NCBI GenBank assembly: GCA_903857865.1
Contig: CAIOGO010000022.1
Coordinates: 1-59,175, forward strand
Source: an uncultured bacterium
GTDB lineage: Bacteria > Bipolaricaulota > Bipolaricaulia > UBA7950 > UBA9294
Direction of reading: 5' to 3'
Length of the DNA: 59,175 nt
The position numbers and the translations under genes were made by a program. Below the pieces are notes generated by a model. It saw nothing but the letters and a program-made list of their open reading frames with translations, was not told where the DNA came from and searched no databases. Shown in pieces: positions 8,989 through 17,402 of this stretch. Position 1 is the stretch's first letter. Each line of letters starts with the position of its first letter.

Positions 8989-9852
8989 ATGGCACGCCCC
9001 CTGCGTGTAGAGTACGAAGGCGCCGTGTACCACGTTACGGGCCGCGGCAACGCCCGGCAGGACATCTTCCTCATTGACCCAGATCGCGAGCTGTTCCTCG
9101 AGACGCTCGGCGGCACAGTCAGCCGCTTCGGTTGGGTCTGTCATGCCTACTGCCTAATGACGAATCACTATCACCTTCTCGTCGAGACGCCAGAGGCCAA
9201 CCTATCGCGCGGGATGCGACACTTGAACGGCGTCTACACCCAGGCATTCAACCGCCGGCACATGCGAACAGGCCATGTGCTGCAAGGCCGATTCAAAGCG
9301 ATCCTCGTCGAGAAGGAGACTCATCTGCTCGAACTGGCACGGTACGTTGTGCTGAACCCCGTACGGGCACGAGCTGTTCGGAGCGCCCGCGACTGGTCGT
9401 GGTCAAGCTACCGTGCGACGGCGGGCATGGTGGACGTGCCCGACTTCCTCACGACGAGCTGGATCCTGGCGCAGTTCCATCGGAGCCCTCGCCGCGCGAT
9501 CGAACTCTACCGCAAGTTCGTGAAGCAGGGCCGTGGCGTCGACGCGTGGGCCGAGCTGCGGGGTGGCATTCTGCTGGGCAGCGACGAGTTCGTGGACAAG
9601 CTCAAGCCACTGCTCTCGGACTACGAGGCGCTGAAGGAGGTTCCGCGCCGCGAGCGGCTCGCTACCCGACCGAGCCTTGACGAGCTCTTCTCCAAGGTAC
9701 GAGACAAGAAGGCACGTGACCGGCAGATCCATGCAGCCACCCGCGTCCACGAGTACACGCTTCAGGCAGTCGCTGACTTCCTCGGTCTCCACTACTCGAC
9801 CATCAGCATGATCGCGAAGCGCATTGCTGAGGACGAGAAACACCAAGAGTGA
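8989..9852 (+). CDS. REP-associated tyrosine transposase (Y1_Tnp / IS200-like superfamily)
   Basis: 287 residues. The N-terminal half has the Y1 HUH fold: YHVTGRGNARQDIF, then AYCLMTNHYHLLVETP with the HxH metal ligands (HYH), then YVVLNPVRA. The catalytic Tyr should be in the YTQAFNRRH helix or the ARYVVLNPVR helix. The C-terminal 60 residues end in an HTH (LQAVADFLGLHYSTISMIAK) like the DnaA/Xre-type tail of long RAYTs. Members cut and join single-stranded DNA at REP hairpins; here the covarying hairpin repeats nearby are candidate substrates. ATG 8989 has only a weak GGGTAG upstream. The gene is intact. Confidence 0.9.
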   Translation: MARPLRVEYEGAVYHVTGRGNARQDIFLIDPDRELFLETLGGTVSRFGWVCHAYCLMTNHYHLLVETPEANLSRGMRHLNGVYTQAFNRRHMRTGHVLQGRFKAILVEKETHLLELARYVVLNPVRARAVRSARDWSWSSYRATAGMVDVPDFLTTSWILAQFHRSPRRAIELYRKFVKQGRGVDAWAELRGGILLGSDEFVDKLKPLLSDYEALKEVPRRERLATRPSLDELFSKVRDKKARDRQIHAATRVHEYTLQAVADFLGLHYSTISMIAKRIAEDEKHQE

Positions 9853-9865
9853 AGATCTGACCCCA
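9848..9865. repeat. Right end of the RAYT unit
   Basis: AGTGAAGATCTGACCCCA, exact reverse complement of 8942-8959; overlaps the transposase stop codon (9850-9852). Confidence 0.8.
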
Positions 9866-10074
9866 GCGCCCCCTGTTGGCAGCACCGGCAAGCGCTCGGA
9901 GTGTGCCGCGCAACGTAGACGTGTAGGAATGTCTGCAAATGTGATGCCACCTCCGTGTTCTATAAGGTATAGTGATGATCGGGGAGTGACATGTATCAGG
10001 TGCTGGGACGATACTGTAGCGGCCGGACTCGCGATGGATGCGTAGAAGTTCGGGGTATCGGAGGGCGGTGAGGA

Positions 10075-13000
10075 GTGACACGGATCTGCGTGCGGGAGGC
10101 GGGGAGTGCGAAGGACGGTTTCCGGGCCGCAGTGACGATCGACGATGGTCCGGAGTACGGCATCAGCGTCTGCAGCCCGTTTGACGAGGCTGAGGAAGAC
10201 AACCTGCGTTGGTACTTCGAGAGTCACCTCCGCAGGCCGTTTACGGACCAGGTTCGAGCCGAGGGAGTAGCGCAGAGTGTGACTCGGTACGGCGAGGAGC
10301 TCTTTGCACAGCTGTTCGGGGCTGGGGTCGACGCGAAGCTGCAGTTTGCCTACCACGAGGCGGAGAAGACGGGGATGGAGAACCTCGCATTCGAGATCGT
10401 GGGCTCTCCTGCGTTTCACGCGCTGCACTGGGAAACGTTGAAGGCTCCGAATCTTCCCCAACCGTTCAGCGTGCGCGCGCCGATGGTGCGACGGAATCTG
10501 AAGCCAACGGACAGCGACTACGAAGTCCGCGCGTCTGCGACGATCAACCTGCTTGTGGTGAGCGCGAGGCCCGGCGGGGCACGAGATGTTGCCTACCGAA
10601 CGATCTCCCGCCCGTTGATCGAGATGCTTGAGAACGCGGACGCACGAGTGCGAGTAGACATCGTTCGCCCTGGAACGTACGACGCGCTGGAGTCGCGCCT
10701 CGGGGAGAAGGGGAGTGGGTACTACCACATCGTCCACTTCGACACCCACGGATCGTTGCTGACGTGGGAACAGTACCTGAAAGCTAAAGCCGGGGAAGCT
10801 GCGAGCAACGGTCCACAGGACGACGAGGACGAGCACTTCTACACGAAGTTCACAAGCCAGTTTGATCTCAAGGAGTACGCCGGGGCGAAGGCGTTTCTTG
10901 CCTTTGAGGGGAACAAGCCAGGCGAGGGGGCGCTGGTGGAGGCGGACCGGCTTGCCGATCTTCTGCGGGCCCATCAAGTCCCTGTGGCCATTCTGAATGC
11001 TTGTCAATCGGGGATGCAGCAGGGTACAGCGGAAACGAGCTTAGGCAGTCAGCTAGTGCAGCGCGGGCTGTGGATGGCTGTCGGAATGAGCTACTCGGTG
11101 ACGGTCAGCGCGGCGCAAGTGATGATGAAGGCGCTGTACGAGCAGCTGTTTGCTGGCAGCCCTCTCTCCAGCGCGATTCGCCGCGGACGGCAGGAGCTCT
11201 ACAGGGAGAAGTCACGCCGCGCCTTCTTTGGGCAGGAGGTCGAGCTCGAGGATTGGATTCTTCCGGTCGTGTACCAGAACAAGCACGACGTTGGGATTCC
11301 AGTTCGGGCGTTTGAGGAAGGGGAGGCGGCAGAGTATTACGGCCCGCAGGCGAAGTGGTACCGAGCACCGAAGACGCCCTACGGGTTCTTCGGGCGCGAC
11401 CTTGACATCCTGTCCATCGAGCGGCGACTTCTGCGCAAAGGCGACAACCTCTTGTTGATTCAAGGACTGGGGGGCGCAGGGAAGACCACCTTGATGCACC
11501 ACCTGGGGGCGTGGTGGGAGGCGACGGGCTTCGTCGACAAGGTGTTCTACTTCGGCTACGACGCGAAGGCGTGGACATGCGACCAGATCATGGACTCCAT
11601 TGCGAAAGAGGTCTGGAGCGCGGTGGAGTATGCCAAGAACTACGAGCCGCTCAACCGAAAAGTCCAACGCGAGGAACTGTGCCAGCACCTGCGTGCTCAC
11701 CGGCATCTGGTGATCCTCGACAACCTGGAGTCGATCACGGGGACAAACCTGGCGATTGCGAACCCGCTGAATGAGACGGAGCAGGAAGACCTGCGGGAGT
11801 TTCTGAGCCGGCTCAATGGGGGGAAGAGCTTCGTACTGCTCGGGTCGCGCGGTGGAGAGACCTGGCTGGCGAAGGGGACGTTTGAGGAGAACGTCCACGA
11901 GCTCGGCGGGTTGGATCCGGAAGCGGCGTCGCAGCTGGCCAGCCAGATTCTGGCGAAGCACGGTGCGACGAAGTACGAGACGGGAGGGGACGAAACCTAC
12001 TTCCGCCTGCTGCGCCTGCTGGGCGGTACCCGTTGGCTCTCGAGGTCGTGCTGTCCAACCTGAAAGATCAGTCCCCTGAAGAGATCCTGGGGAAGCTGGA
12101 TCTCGGGGGCGCGGGACTTGATTCTGGGAAGGCGCGTACGGAGAGCATCGTCGCGTGCATTGACTACTCGCACTCCAACCTTGCATCAGACATCCAAGGG
12201 TTGACCGATTGTCTCGCGCCGTTTACTGGGGTGATCCACGAGGGCATCCTCAAGCCCTACACCGAGCGGCTGAAGGCGCAGCCGGCTCTGGAGCACCTTC
12301 CGTTCGAGCGCTGGGGCGAAGTGATTCAGGCGACGCAAGACTGGGGGCTGGTGCGGCCTCATCGGGAGGCGAAAGGCTTCCTGGAGCTGCAACCGACTCT
12401 TCCGTACTTCCTCCGGGTTCGGCTGGCGAGCGAGGAACGCCGTGCGGCGCGCGAGGCGATCGAGATCGCGTTTCACGAGACGTACGAGGGCGCGGGAAGC
12501 GCGATTGCGAACCTGCTGGGATCCAAGGACGCCGGCGAGAAGGCTCAAGGTCTCATCGTGGCGAAGCTGGAGGAGGAGAACCTGCTGGCGGCGCTGCGGA
12601 TCGCGCTCAATCGCAGAGCGAGCTTCCTAGGACCCACAAGTGCACTGATCGCCTCGCTTGATGCCACTCATGCGTCAGAGCGCCAACTACGGCTCATGGA
12701 GTGGATCCTCGGCCACAAGGATCTGTACAACGGAGAGTTGATCGAGGGAGACGCCGGGGATGGCTTCCTTGTCACTCTCGAAAGGAAGGCAGCCGTGCTG
12801 CTGAAGCTCAGCCGTCCGGAGGATGCGAGACAGACCTACCTCAAGGAACTGGAGATGCACCGCCTCCGCGAGCGTCTCGCGCAGCGGAAGCGTCTTCGCG
12901 CCAGCGCTGGCATCCTGCATAAGCTGGCAGAGGTGGCTCGGCGGAGCCACGATCGAGCGGATGCCGAGAAACTCCTCTCGCGTGTACTCAGGATACGAGT

Positions 13001-13256
13001 GAGACTGGACGAACTTCCCTCGCAAGCGGAGATCTTTCTGCAGTTGGGAATGCTCGCGCACGAGGCTGGCAACCTTGCGCGAGCGGAGACGTGCCACAAG
13101 AGGGCACTTGAGATCTTCAGTGAATGCGGCGACATGGAGAACCGGAAGAAGTGTTGTCTCGAGCTGGCGCGCATCTCGGATGAACTCGGCAATCTCCCTG
13201 ACCAGATTGAGTACTACAAGAAGATTGTCGGAGAGCAGCCGCGCCTGTCCGCCTGA
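10075..13256 (+). CDS. CHAT protease - STAND NTPase - TPR protein, split by a 1-nt frameshift
   Basis: Two frames (10075-12063 and 12033-13256) join into about 1060 residues. The first holds a CHAT caspase-like domain: catalytic His in YYHIVHFDTHGSLL, catalytic Cys in AILNACQSGMQQG. A STAND/NB-ARC ATPase follows, with P-loop GLGGAGKTT, Walker B HLVILDNLES and sensor-like LLGSRGG. At 12026 GGCGGTACCCGTTGGCTC breaks the frame; restoring one T gives GGYPLALEVV, the conserved GxPLAL motif of NB-ARC proteins. The second frame gives a helical region and TPR-like repeats (about residues 900-1060). Such proteins act as signal-triggered proteases, often in immunity or cell death; the trigger and target are unknown. 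GTG 10075 follows GGAGG. The frameshift may be a sequence error or real inactivation. Confidence 0.8.
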
Positions 13257-13469
13257 CCAGTATCACGCCTCACCCCAAGCAGACCAGAACTGCTGGTTCA
13301 CATCGCTCGGCCCAGCGCTAGCAGTTGTCAGACTGGACTCAGAAGTTGCCCTTTGGGTAACCAGGTTCGAGAGTTGTCCCGCTCAGTCACTCGTGGGTAC
13401 GATTCTCGAATCCAGTTCGGAAGTAGTCCACCAGGGCGTACCAGGCACAGCTAGAGCAAGGCGTGTCGT

Positions 13470-13919
13470 CTACTTGAACCAGGCCGGCGGTAGCTCCTCC
13501 TCGTTCATGGTGCCGGGCGGCATGAGGAGGGCTTTCTCGACATCGATGCGGAACACCGCGAACTCAGGGTCGTCGAGGCCGCCCTTCATGTAGAAGGTGA
13601 CGTCGTAGCCTCCGGCGCGCGCCCACGCCTCATGAAGAGGCTTTCCCTTCACTTCGACCGCGCGGCCGGCAACACGCAGCTGCCCGATCCCCTTGTCCAG
13701 TGGCAGGAGCGCGACGATTTCCACCTCGGGGCACGCAGCGATGTCGCGCCCTTTGCCCGTGCATCGGGCGGTCCCGAAGTAGAAGTGGAACCCGTCTCGC
13801 ACAAGTCCCATCGCTCGCGCGCGGGGACGGTGGCCGTCACACGTCGCAAGCACAACGGCTCCCCCGGGCCCCTTGGGCAGCGTCTTGTCAAGCAGAACCA
13901 GGACTTCCTCTTTGGTCAC
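13470..13919 (-). CDS. Pyridoxamine 5'-phosphate oxidase (PPOX) family protein
   Basis: 149 residues from GTG 13919, with AAGGAGG upstream. The split beta-barrel pattern is clear: GGAVVLATCDGHRPRARAMG at the start, FHFYFGTARCTGKGRDI in the middle, VEIVALLP, then RVAGRAVEV. Small single-domain members bind FMN, F420 or heme and are often annotated as general-stress flavoproteins; the substrate cannot be told from sequence. It stands alone, facing away from the redox genes at 14269 onward. Bases 13257-13469, between it and the CHAT gene, hold nothing recognisable. Confidence 0.8.
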   Translation of the reverse strand: MTKEEVLVLLDKTLPKGPGGAVVLATCDGHRPRARAMGLVRDGFHFYFGTARCTGKGRDIAACPEVEIVALLPLDKGIGQLRVAGRAVEVKGKPLHEAWARAGGYDVTFYMKGGLDDPEFAVFRIDVEKALLMPPGTMNEEELPPAWFK

Positions 13920-14095
13920 AGTGGCCTCCTTGTCGAGAGCCTAGCGCACACATCGGACTTCCGGCAAGAGCTGTTGGCGCCTCGGTGCCGCATTGCTCGA
14001 CACGGCGGCGCTGCCCCGGGGCGCCAAGGAGGAGACGCTGCAGTTGTCCGCGCGCTCTTTCGGCTGGAGCCGCGCGGAAGAGTCCAGCCATTGGC

Positions 14096-14124
14096 TTGCG
14101 GGATCTGCTCGCAGCTGGTAGAGT
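14096..14124 (+). promoter_or_regulatory. Predicted sigma-70-type promoter for the thiol transporter gene
   Basis: TTGCGG (14096-14101), 17-base spacer, TAGAGT (14119-14124). Leaves a leader of about 135 bases before ATG 14269. Confidence 0.45.
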
Positions 14125-14155
14125 CGGCCCACAGTCCGGGAAAGGGAGCGCATCG

Positions 14156-14266
14156 ATGCTAGGAGAGCTAAGGCTTCCTGCGCTGGCAGATTCCCGCGAA
14201 CTCGTTGGATCTTGTGCGGATGGCCTGGTGCACGCGCACGAGGACTTCCGAGAGAGGAGAGCCTGA
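14156..14266 (+). CDS. Possible 36-residue upstream ORF
   Basis: ATG 14156 is preceded by GGGAGCGCATCG and opens a 36-codon frame that stops two bases before the next start (ATG 14269). No homology is recognised. It could be a leader peptide coupled to the transporter gene, or chance; the tight spacing and the ribosome site are the only support. Confidence 0.25.
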   Translation: MLGELRLPALADSRELVGSCADGLVHAHEDFRERRA

Positions 14267-14268
14267 CG

Positions 14269-15741
14269 ATGAAACGAGTCCTACTCTTCGCGACGGCGGC
14301 AGTGCTGCTGCTTGCGTTGGCCTGCACTGGGGCGACGGAAGTGGTTCTCTTCTACGAGGACGGATGCCCGCACTGCGCGCACGTGGAGGCGTTGCTTCAG
14401 GAGATCGAGGATGCGGGCGGTGCGCTGACGGTCAGGCAGTACGCCGTGTCGAGCTGGGAGGCTCGCGACCTCCTTCCGCGCCTCCTCTCTGCCTACGGGG
14501 CGGAGATGGGTCCTGTGCCGCTTCTCTTCGTGGCCAACGTGGCCGTCGTACGGGACACCTTCTACAGGCTCGATGCCGCTCCCGTTTCCTTGTCCGGACG
14601 GGCGGCGGATCTGGAGCTCAAGGGCATTGTGGAGAAGGCGATCGCCGAGGATGCTGCCTCGCCGCTTGACCGGCTGCCGGCTGCGGCCACCGAAGCCGTG
14701 CTTGTGCTGGCCGGCGACTGCCCGGACTGCGAGCGGCTGGACCAGTTCGTGACCGGCCTTCAGGAGCTGCACCCGGAGTTGGCCGTGCGACGCGTGTCGG
14801 CGGACGAGGAGGAGGGGCAGAAGCTGCTCGATCGCCTGGCCAAGTTCTACCGGGTGCGTGGCTCCATCCCGGCGCTCTTCGTCGGCGACACCGTCGTCGT
14901 GGGCGGGACGATGTACCCGGGGCGTGACAAGTCGAGGCCCTTTGCGTTCTCGGACGAGGACAAGGCGCTGTTGACGGCGCGCGTCGAACGAGCCATCGAG
15001 CAGAAGGCGATGCCGCCGATCGAGAAGCTGCGGGTACGGGAAAAGGCCACGCTGTGGGCCGTCATCGGCTCGGCGCTGCTGGACTCGATCAACCCCTGCG
15101 ACTTCGCCGTGATGCTTTTGCTGTTGGGCCGCCTGCTCGTCATCGGCAAGCGCCAGAAGGTCATCTGGGCTGGCCTCGTGTGGTCGGCCGGCGTCTACAT
15201 CGTCTACTTCCTGATGGGGTACGTGTTCTACACGCTCCTTGGCGTCACCGTCGGGACGCGCAGCCTGCGGGTTCCGTACATCCTCGCGGTGTCGTCGATT
15301 GCCATTCTGATGGGCCTGTGGCAAATGAAGGATCTCCTCTGGTACGGAAAGTGGTTCTCGATCGAAGTCCCGGAGAGCTGGAAGCCGGCGCTGAAGCGTG
15401 TGACGGACTCCGTGGTCTCGCTGCCGGGGGTGTTCATCGCGGGCATGGTCGACGCCCTGTTCCTCGCGCCGTGCACGTCGGGGCCGTACCTTGCTATTCT
15501 GTCCCTTCTGTCGACGACGACGACCCGAATCCAGGGCGTGCTGCTCTTGCTCCTCTACAACCTGATCTTCATCCTCCCGATGATCGGCATTGCGTTGACG
15601 GTGCACTTCGGCATCACCACGACGGCGCGCGCCGAGCGCTGGAGGACGGCGCGGATGGGCAAGTTCCACTTCGTCACGGGCGTCGTCATGGTGGCTCTCG
15701 GCGTGGGCATGATCATCGGGGTGCAGCTCGGCTACATCTAG
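14269..15741 (+). CDS. Tandem thioredoxin-like domains fused to a CcdA/DsbD-type membrane domain
   Basis: 490 residues. The N-terminus has a signal or lipobox-like segment (LLLALAC). Two thioredoxin-fold units follow: CPHC (about residue 35, FYEDGCPHCAHVE) and CPDC (about 152, LAGDCPDCERLD). From about residue 260 there are six membrane segments of CcdA type, with Cys in LLDSINPCDFAVML and in LFLAPCTSGPY, the pair that carries electrons across the membrane. This should move reducing equivalents from the cytoplasm to extracytoplasmic thiols, in the way DsbD does, but with the soluble domains at the N-terminus. ATG 14269 has GAGAGGAG upstream; the frame is open to 14212. A glutaredoxin and an FTR-rubredoxin lie downstream, which are plausible cytoplasmic donors. 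Confidence 0.85.
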   Translation: MKRVLLFATAAVLLLALACTGATEVVLFYEDGCPHCAHVEALLQEIEDAGGALTVRQYAVSSWEARDLLPRLLSAYGAEMGPVPLLFVANVAVVRDTFYRLDAAPVSLSGRAADLELKGIVEKAIAEDAASPLDRLPAAATEAVLVLAGDCPDCERLDQFVTGLQELHPELAVRRVSADEEEGQKLLDRLAKFYRVRGSIPALFVGDTVVVGGTMYPGRDKSRPFAFSDEDKALLTARVERAIEQKAMPPIEKLRVREKATLWAVIGSALLDSINPCDFAVMLLLLGRLLVIGKRQKVIWAGLVWSAGVYIVYFLMGYVFYTLLGVTVGTRSLRVPYILAVSSIAILMGLWQMKDLLWYGKWFSIEVPESWKPALKRVTDSVVSLPGVFIAGMVDALFLAPCTSGPYLAILSLLSTTTTRIQGVLLLLLYNLIFILPMIGIALTVHFGITTTARAERWRTARMGKFHFVTGVVMVALGVGMIIGVQLGYI

Positions 15742-15838
15742 CGCGGGCTCACACGCTCACCGCATCGCGGTCACAATCGCTTCACAGGGGCGAGGCATCC
15801 TCTTCTGCATACGAGAGCAAGCGGAGTACCTCCTTACG

Positions 15839-15877
15839 CAGAGGGTCCAGGGCACACGCAGAGCCCTGGACCCTCTG
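15839..15877 (+). terminator. Strong intrinsic terminator
   Basis: Perfect 15-bp stem CAGAGGGTCCAGGGC / GCCCTGGACCCTCTG with a 9-base loop, then TCCTTTCT. It lies about 100 bases after the thiol transporter gene and separates it from the glutaredoxin gene at 16003. Confidence 0.8.
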
Positions 15878-16002
15878 TCCTTTCTGGGTTCGGCGAGCCG
15901 GGTCCCGTGCCACGGGGTTCTCCTCAGGTAGCGAGGTGGCTAGACTGCTCTCGACGGACTCTTTGCGAACGTAGCCGGCTGTGCGGCTGAAGGAGGAGAT
16001 GC

Positions 16003-16293
16003 GTGGAGGCCATCGGGAGAGTTCCCGGGAGGGTTGTCGGGTCCCATCGCACGAAGTTCTACGGGTTGTCGACGTGCGTTTGGTGTAAGAAGGCACGCCA
16101 GCTTCTTGAGGAGTTGGGGGCAGAGTTCGACTACGTCTACGTCGACCTCGTGGAGGGCAAGGACCGCGAGGCCGTCCTCGCGGAGCTCACGCGGTTGGGC
16201 CGCGGGGAGACGTTCCCCACGCTGGTGATCGATGGGTCGGACTGCATCGTCGGATTCAAGCCGGACGAGATCCGGCGGGCGCTCGGGTCATGA
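16003..16293 (+). CDS. Glutaredoxin / NrdH-redoxin-like protein
   Basis: 96 residues from GTG 16003, with AAGGAGGAGA upstream. The fold pattern is complete: KFYGLSTCVWCKKARQLLEE (active site CVWC near residue 25), the TFPTLVIDG cis-Pro strand, and CIVGFKPDEIRRAL at the end. It is a small cytoplasmic thiol carrier. Its stop overlaps the start of the FTR-rubredoxin gene by 4 bases (ATGA), so the two are co-translated; this pairing suggests that the FTR reduces this glutaredoxin rather than a classical thioredoxin. Confidence 0.85.
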   Translation: MEAIGRVPGRVVGSHRTKFYGLSTCVWCKKARQLLEELGAEFDYVYVDLVEGKDREAVLAELTRLGRGETFPTLVIDGSDCIVGFKPDEIRRALGS

Positions 16294-16793
16294 ACGCAGG
16301 GCTTCCATCGGCCGCAGACGGGGAGGCGTTGCGGACGCGCCTCGAACTGGAGGCCGAGAGCGCCGGCTACCACCTGAATCCCGATCTCGAGTTCACGCGA
16401 AGCCTCACCCACGGCCTGCTCGTCAACGAGGGTCGATATGGCTACCGCGCGTGCCCGTGCCGCCTGGCGACCGGCGATGCGGCGCGAGACCGAGACATTG
16501 TCTGTCCGTGCGACTATCGCGACGCCGACCTTCTCGACTGGGGAGGCTGCTTCTGCGGGCTCTACGTGTCCGCGGACATACAAGAAGGGAAGACGAGCCT
16601 GGCTTCCGTCCCCGAGCGGCGCCCCCCGGCGGCGGAACGAACGATGGCGCCTGATGCCCCGCGCCTCGGCCGGGCGCTGAGCCTTCCCGTGTGGCGCTGC
16701 CGCGTCTGCGGCTACCTCTGCGCGCGCCAACGTCCGCCGGCCGTCTGCCCGATCTGCAAGGCGACGAGCGACCGATTCGAGGCCTTCGCCTAG
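16290..16793 (+). CDS. Ferredoxin-thioredoxin reductase catalytic subunit fused to rubredoxin-like domain
   Basis: 167 residues. Residues about 25-95 are an FTR beta-subunit: YGYRACPCRLATG, then DIVCPCDYRD, then GGCFCGLYVS, giving the CPC...CPC...CFC set that binds the 4Fe-4S cluster and forms the redox disulfide. A linker leads to a C-terminal rubredoxin-like knuckle pair, WRCRVCGYLC and CPICKATSDRFE (about 133-165). The fusion implies one-electron input from rubredoxin/ferredoxin and two-electron output to a dithiol. The 4-base overlap with the glutaredoxin gene names the likely partner. No FTR alpha subunit is seen nearby, as in other non-photosynthetic FTRs. Confidence 0.88.
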   Translation: MNAGLPSAADGEALRTRLELEAESAGYHLNPDLEFTRSLTHGLLVNEGRYGYRACPCRLATGDAARDRDIVCPCDYRDADLLDWGGCFCGLYVSADIQEGKTSLASVPERRPPAAERTMAPDAPRLGRALSLPVWRCRVCGYLCARQRPPAVCPICKATSDRFEAFA

Positions 16794-16872
16794 ACGATGT
16801 CTCCGGGGTCCCGTTGTTGTGGGCGGAATCGGCGTCTGCTTGGACGCTCAGCGCTCGGAGGAAACGCGGCGT

Positions 16873-17346
16873 CTACCGTAGGGGGCGGCGGATGACGACT
16901 TCCTCCCCCTCCATCTCGCCCGTTGGCTCGAAGCCCAGTTTGCGGTAGAAGGGACCCGCGTCGCCTTCCATCGGCACGTAGCTCGCGGTGATCTCGCGAG
17001 CGTTGTGGCGTCTCCGAGCATGTTCCAACACGAGTTCGAGCGCGCGGCGGCCGTAGCCCCTCCCTTGGTGTTCCCCGGCGATCATGAACCGCCAGAGGTA
17101 GACGTGGTCCTTCTCTGCGTCGTCGTAGAGCATGACAAAGCCGACCGGCGCGTCGTCGGCGTACACCGCGCGGAACCATGCGTGTTTCTCGAAGTACGCC
17201 TGGGCGATGGAGTAGGCGTTGGGGGCCACCATCTTCTTCTGGGGGTCGGACAACGTGTCGCTCAGCTTGCAGACCTGGCCGACGGTCTCTGCCGTCACCT
17301 CGCGCAACGTGATGACGGCGTCGGGTCCTACGGTTCGTTCTTCCAT
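16873..17346 (-). CDS. GNAT N-acetyltransferase (PaiA/diamine-like)
   Basis: 157 residues from ATG 17346 with AAGGAG upstream; the frame is open further but that part is Arg-rich. The acetyl-CoA loop is GEHQGRGYGRRALELVLEHA (about 92-111), and the C-terminus PMEGDAGPFYRKLGFEPTG is typical of GNATs acting on polyamines or small amines (PaiA/BltD-like). Substrate not determinable. It reads toward the end of the FTR-rubredoxin gene, which converges on it. Confidence 0.8.
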   Translation of the reverse strand: MEERTVGPDAVITLREVTAETVGQVCKLSDTLSDPQKKMVAPNAYSIAQAYFEKHAWFRAVYADDAPVGFVMLYDDAEKDHVYLWRFMIAGEHQGRGYGRRALELVLEHARRRHNAREITASYVPMEGDAGPFYRKLGFEPTGEMEGEEVVIRRPLR

Positions 17347-17402
17347 GGAGGCTCCTTCCGCGTGATCGCGGGGAAGTGTACCGCGCGGGGCGGCAAGCGG
17401 GA

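Larger units (their letters stand above)
8942..9865 (+). mobile_element. RAYT transposase unit bounded by perfect 18-bp inverted repeats
   Basis: TGGGGTCAGATCTTCACT at 8942-8959 recurs as its exact reverse complement at 9848-9865. The 888 bases between hold only the REP-associated tyrosine transposase gene. The right repeat overlaps the gene's stop codon. Related GGTCAGATCTT-type sequences are known beside RAYT genes in other bacteria. A 13-base half-site at 7648-7660 suggests a further footprint. The left junction falls inside a coding fragment, indicating insertion. Confidence 0.75.

Noticed and set aside
9403-11007. 534-codon open frame on the minus strand
   Set aside because: It runs antisense through the RAYT and CHAT genes and mirrors their codons; no domain motifs. 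Typical GC-rich shadow frame.
13402-13450. Third copy of the structured repeat after the CHAT gene
   Set aside because: CTCGAATCC and GTAGTCC resemble short blocks of the repeat, but the hairpin and its lead are missing.
14281-15669. 462-codon open frame on the minus strand
   Set aside because: Antisense of the thiol transporter; composition is Arg/His/Gln-rich shadow sequence with no motif.
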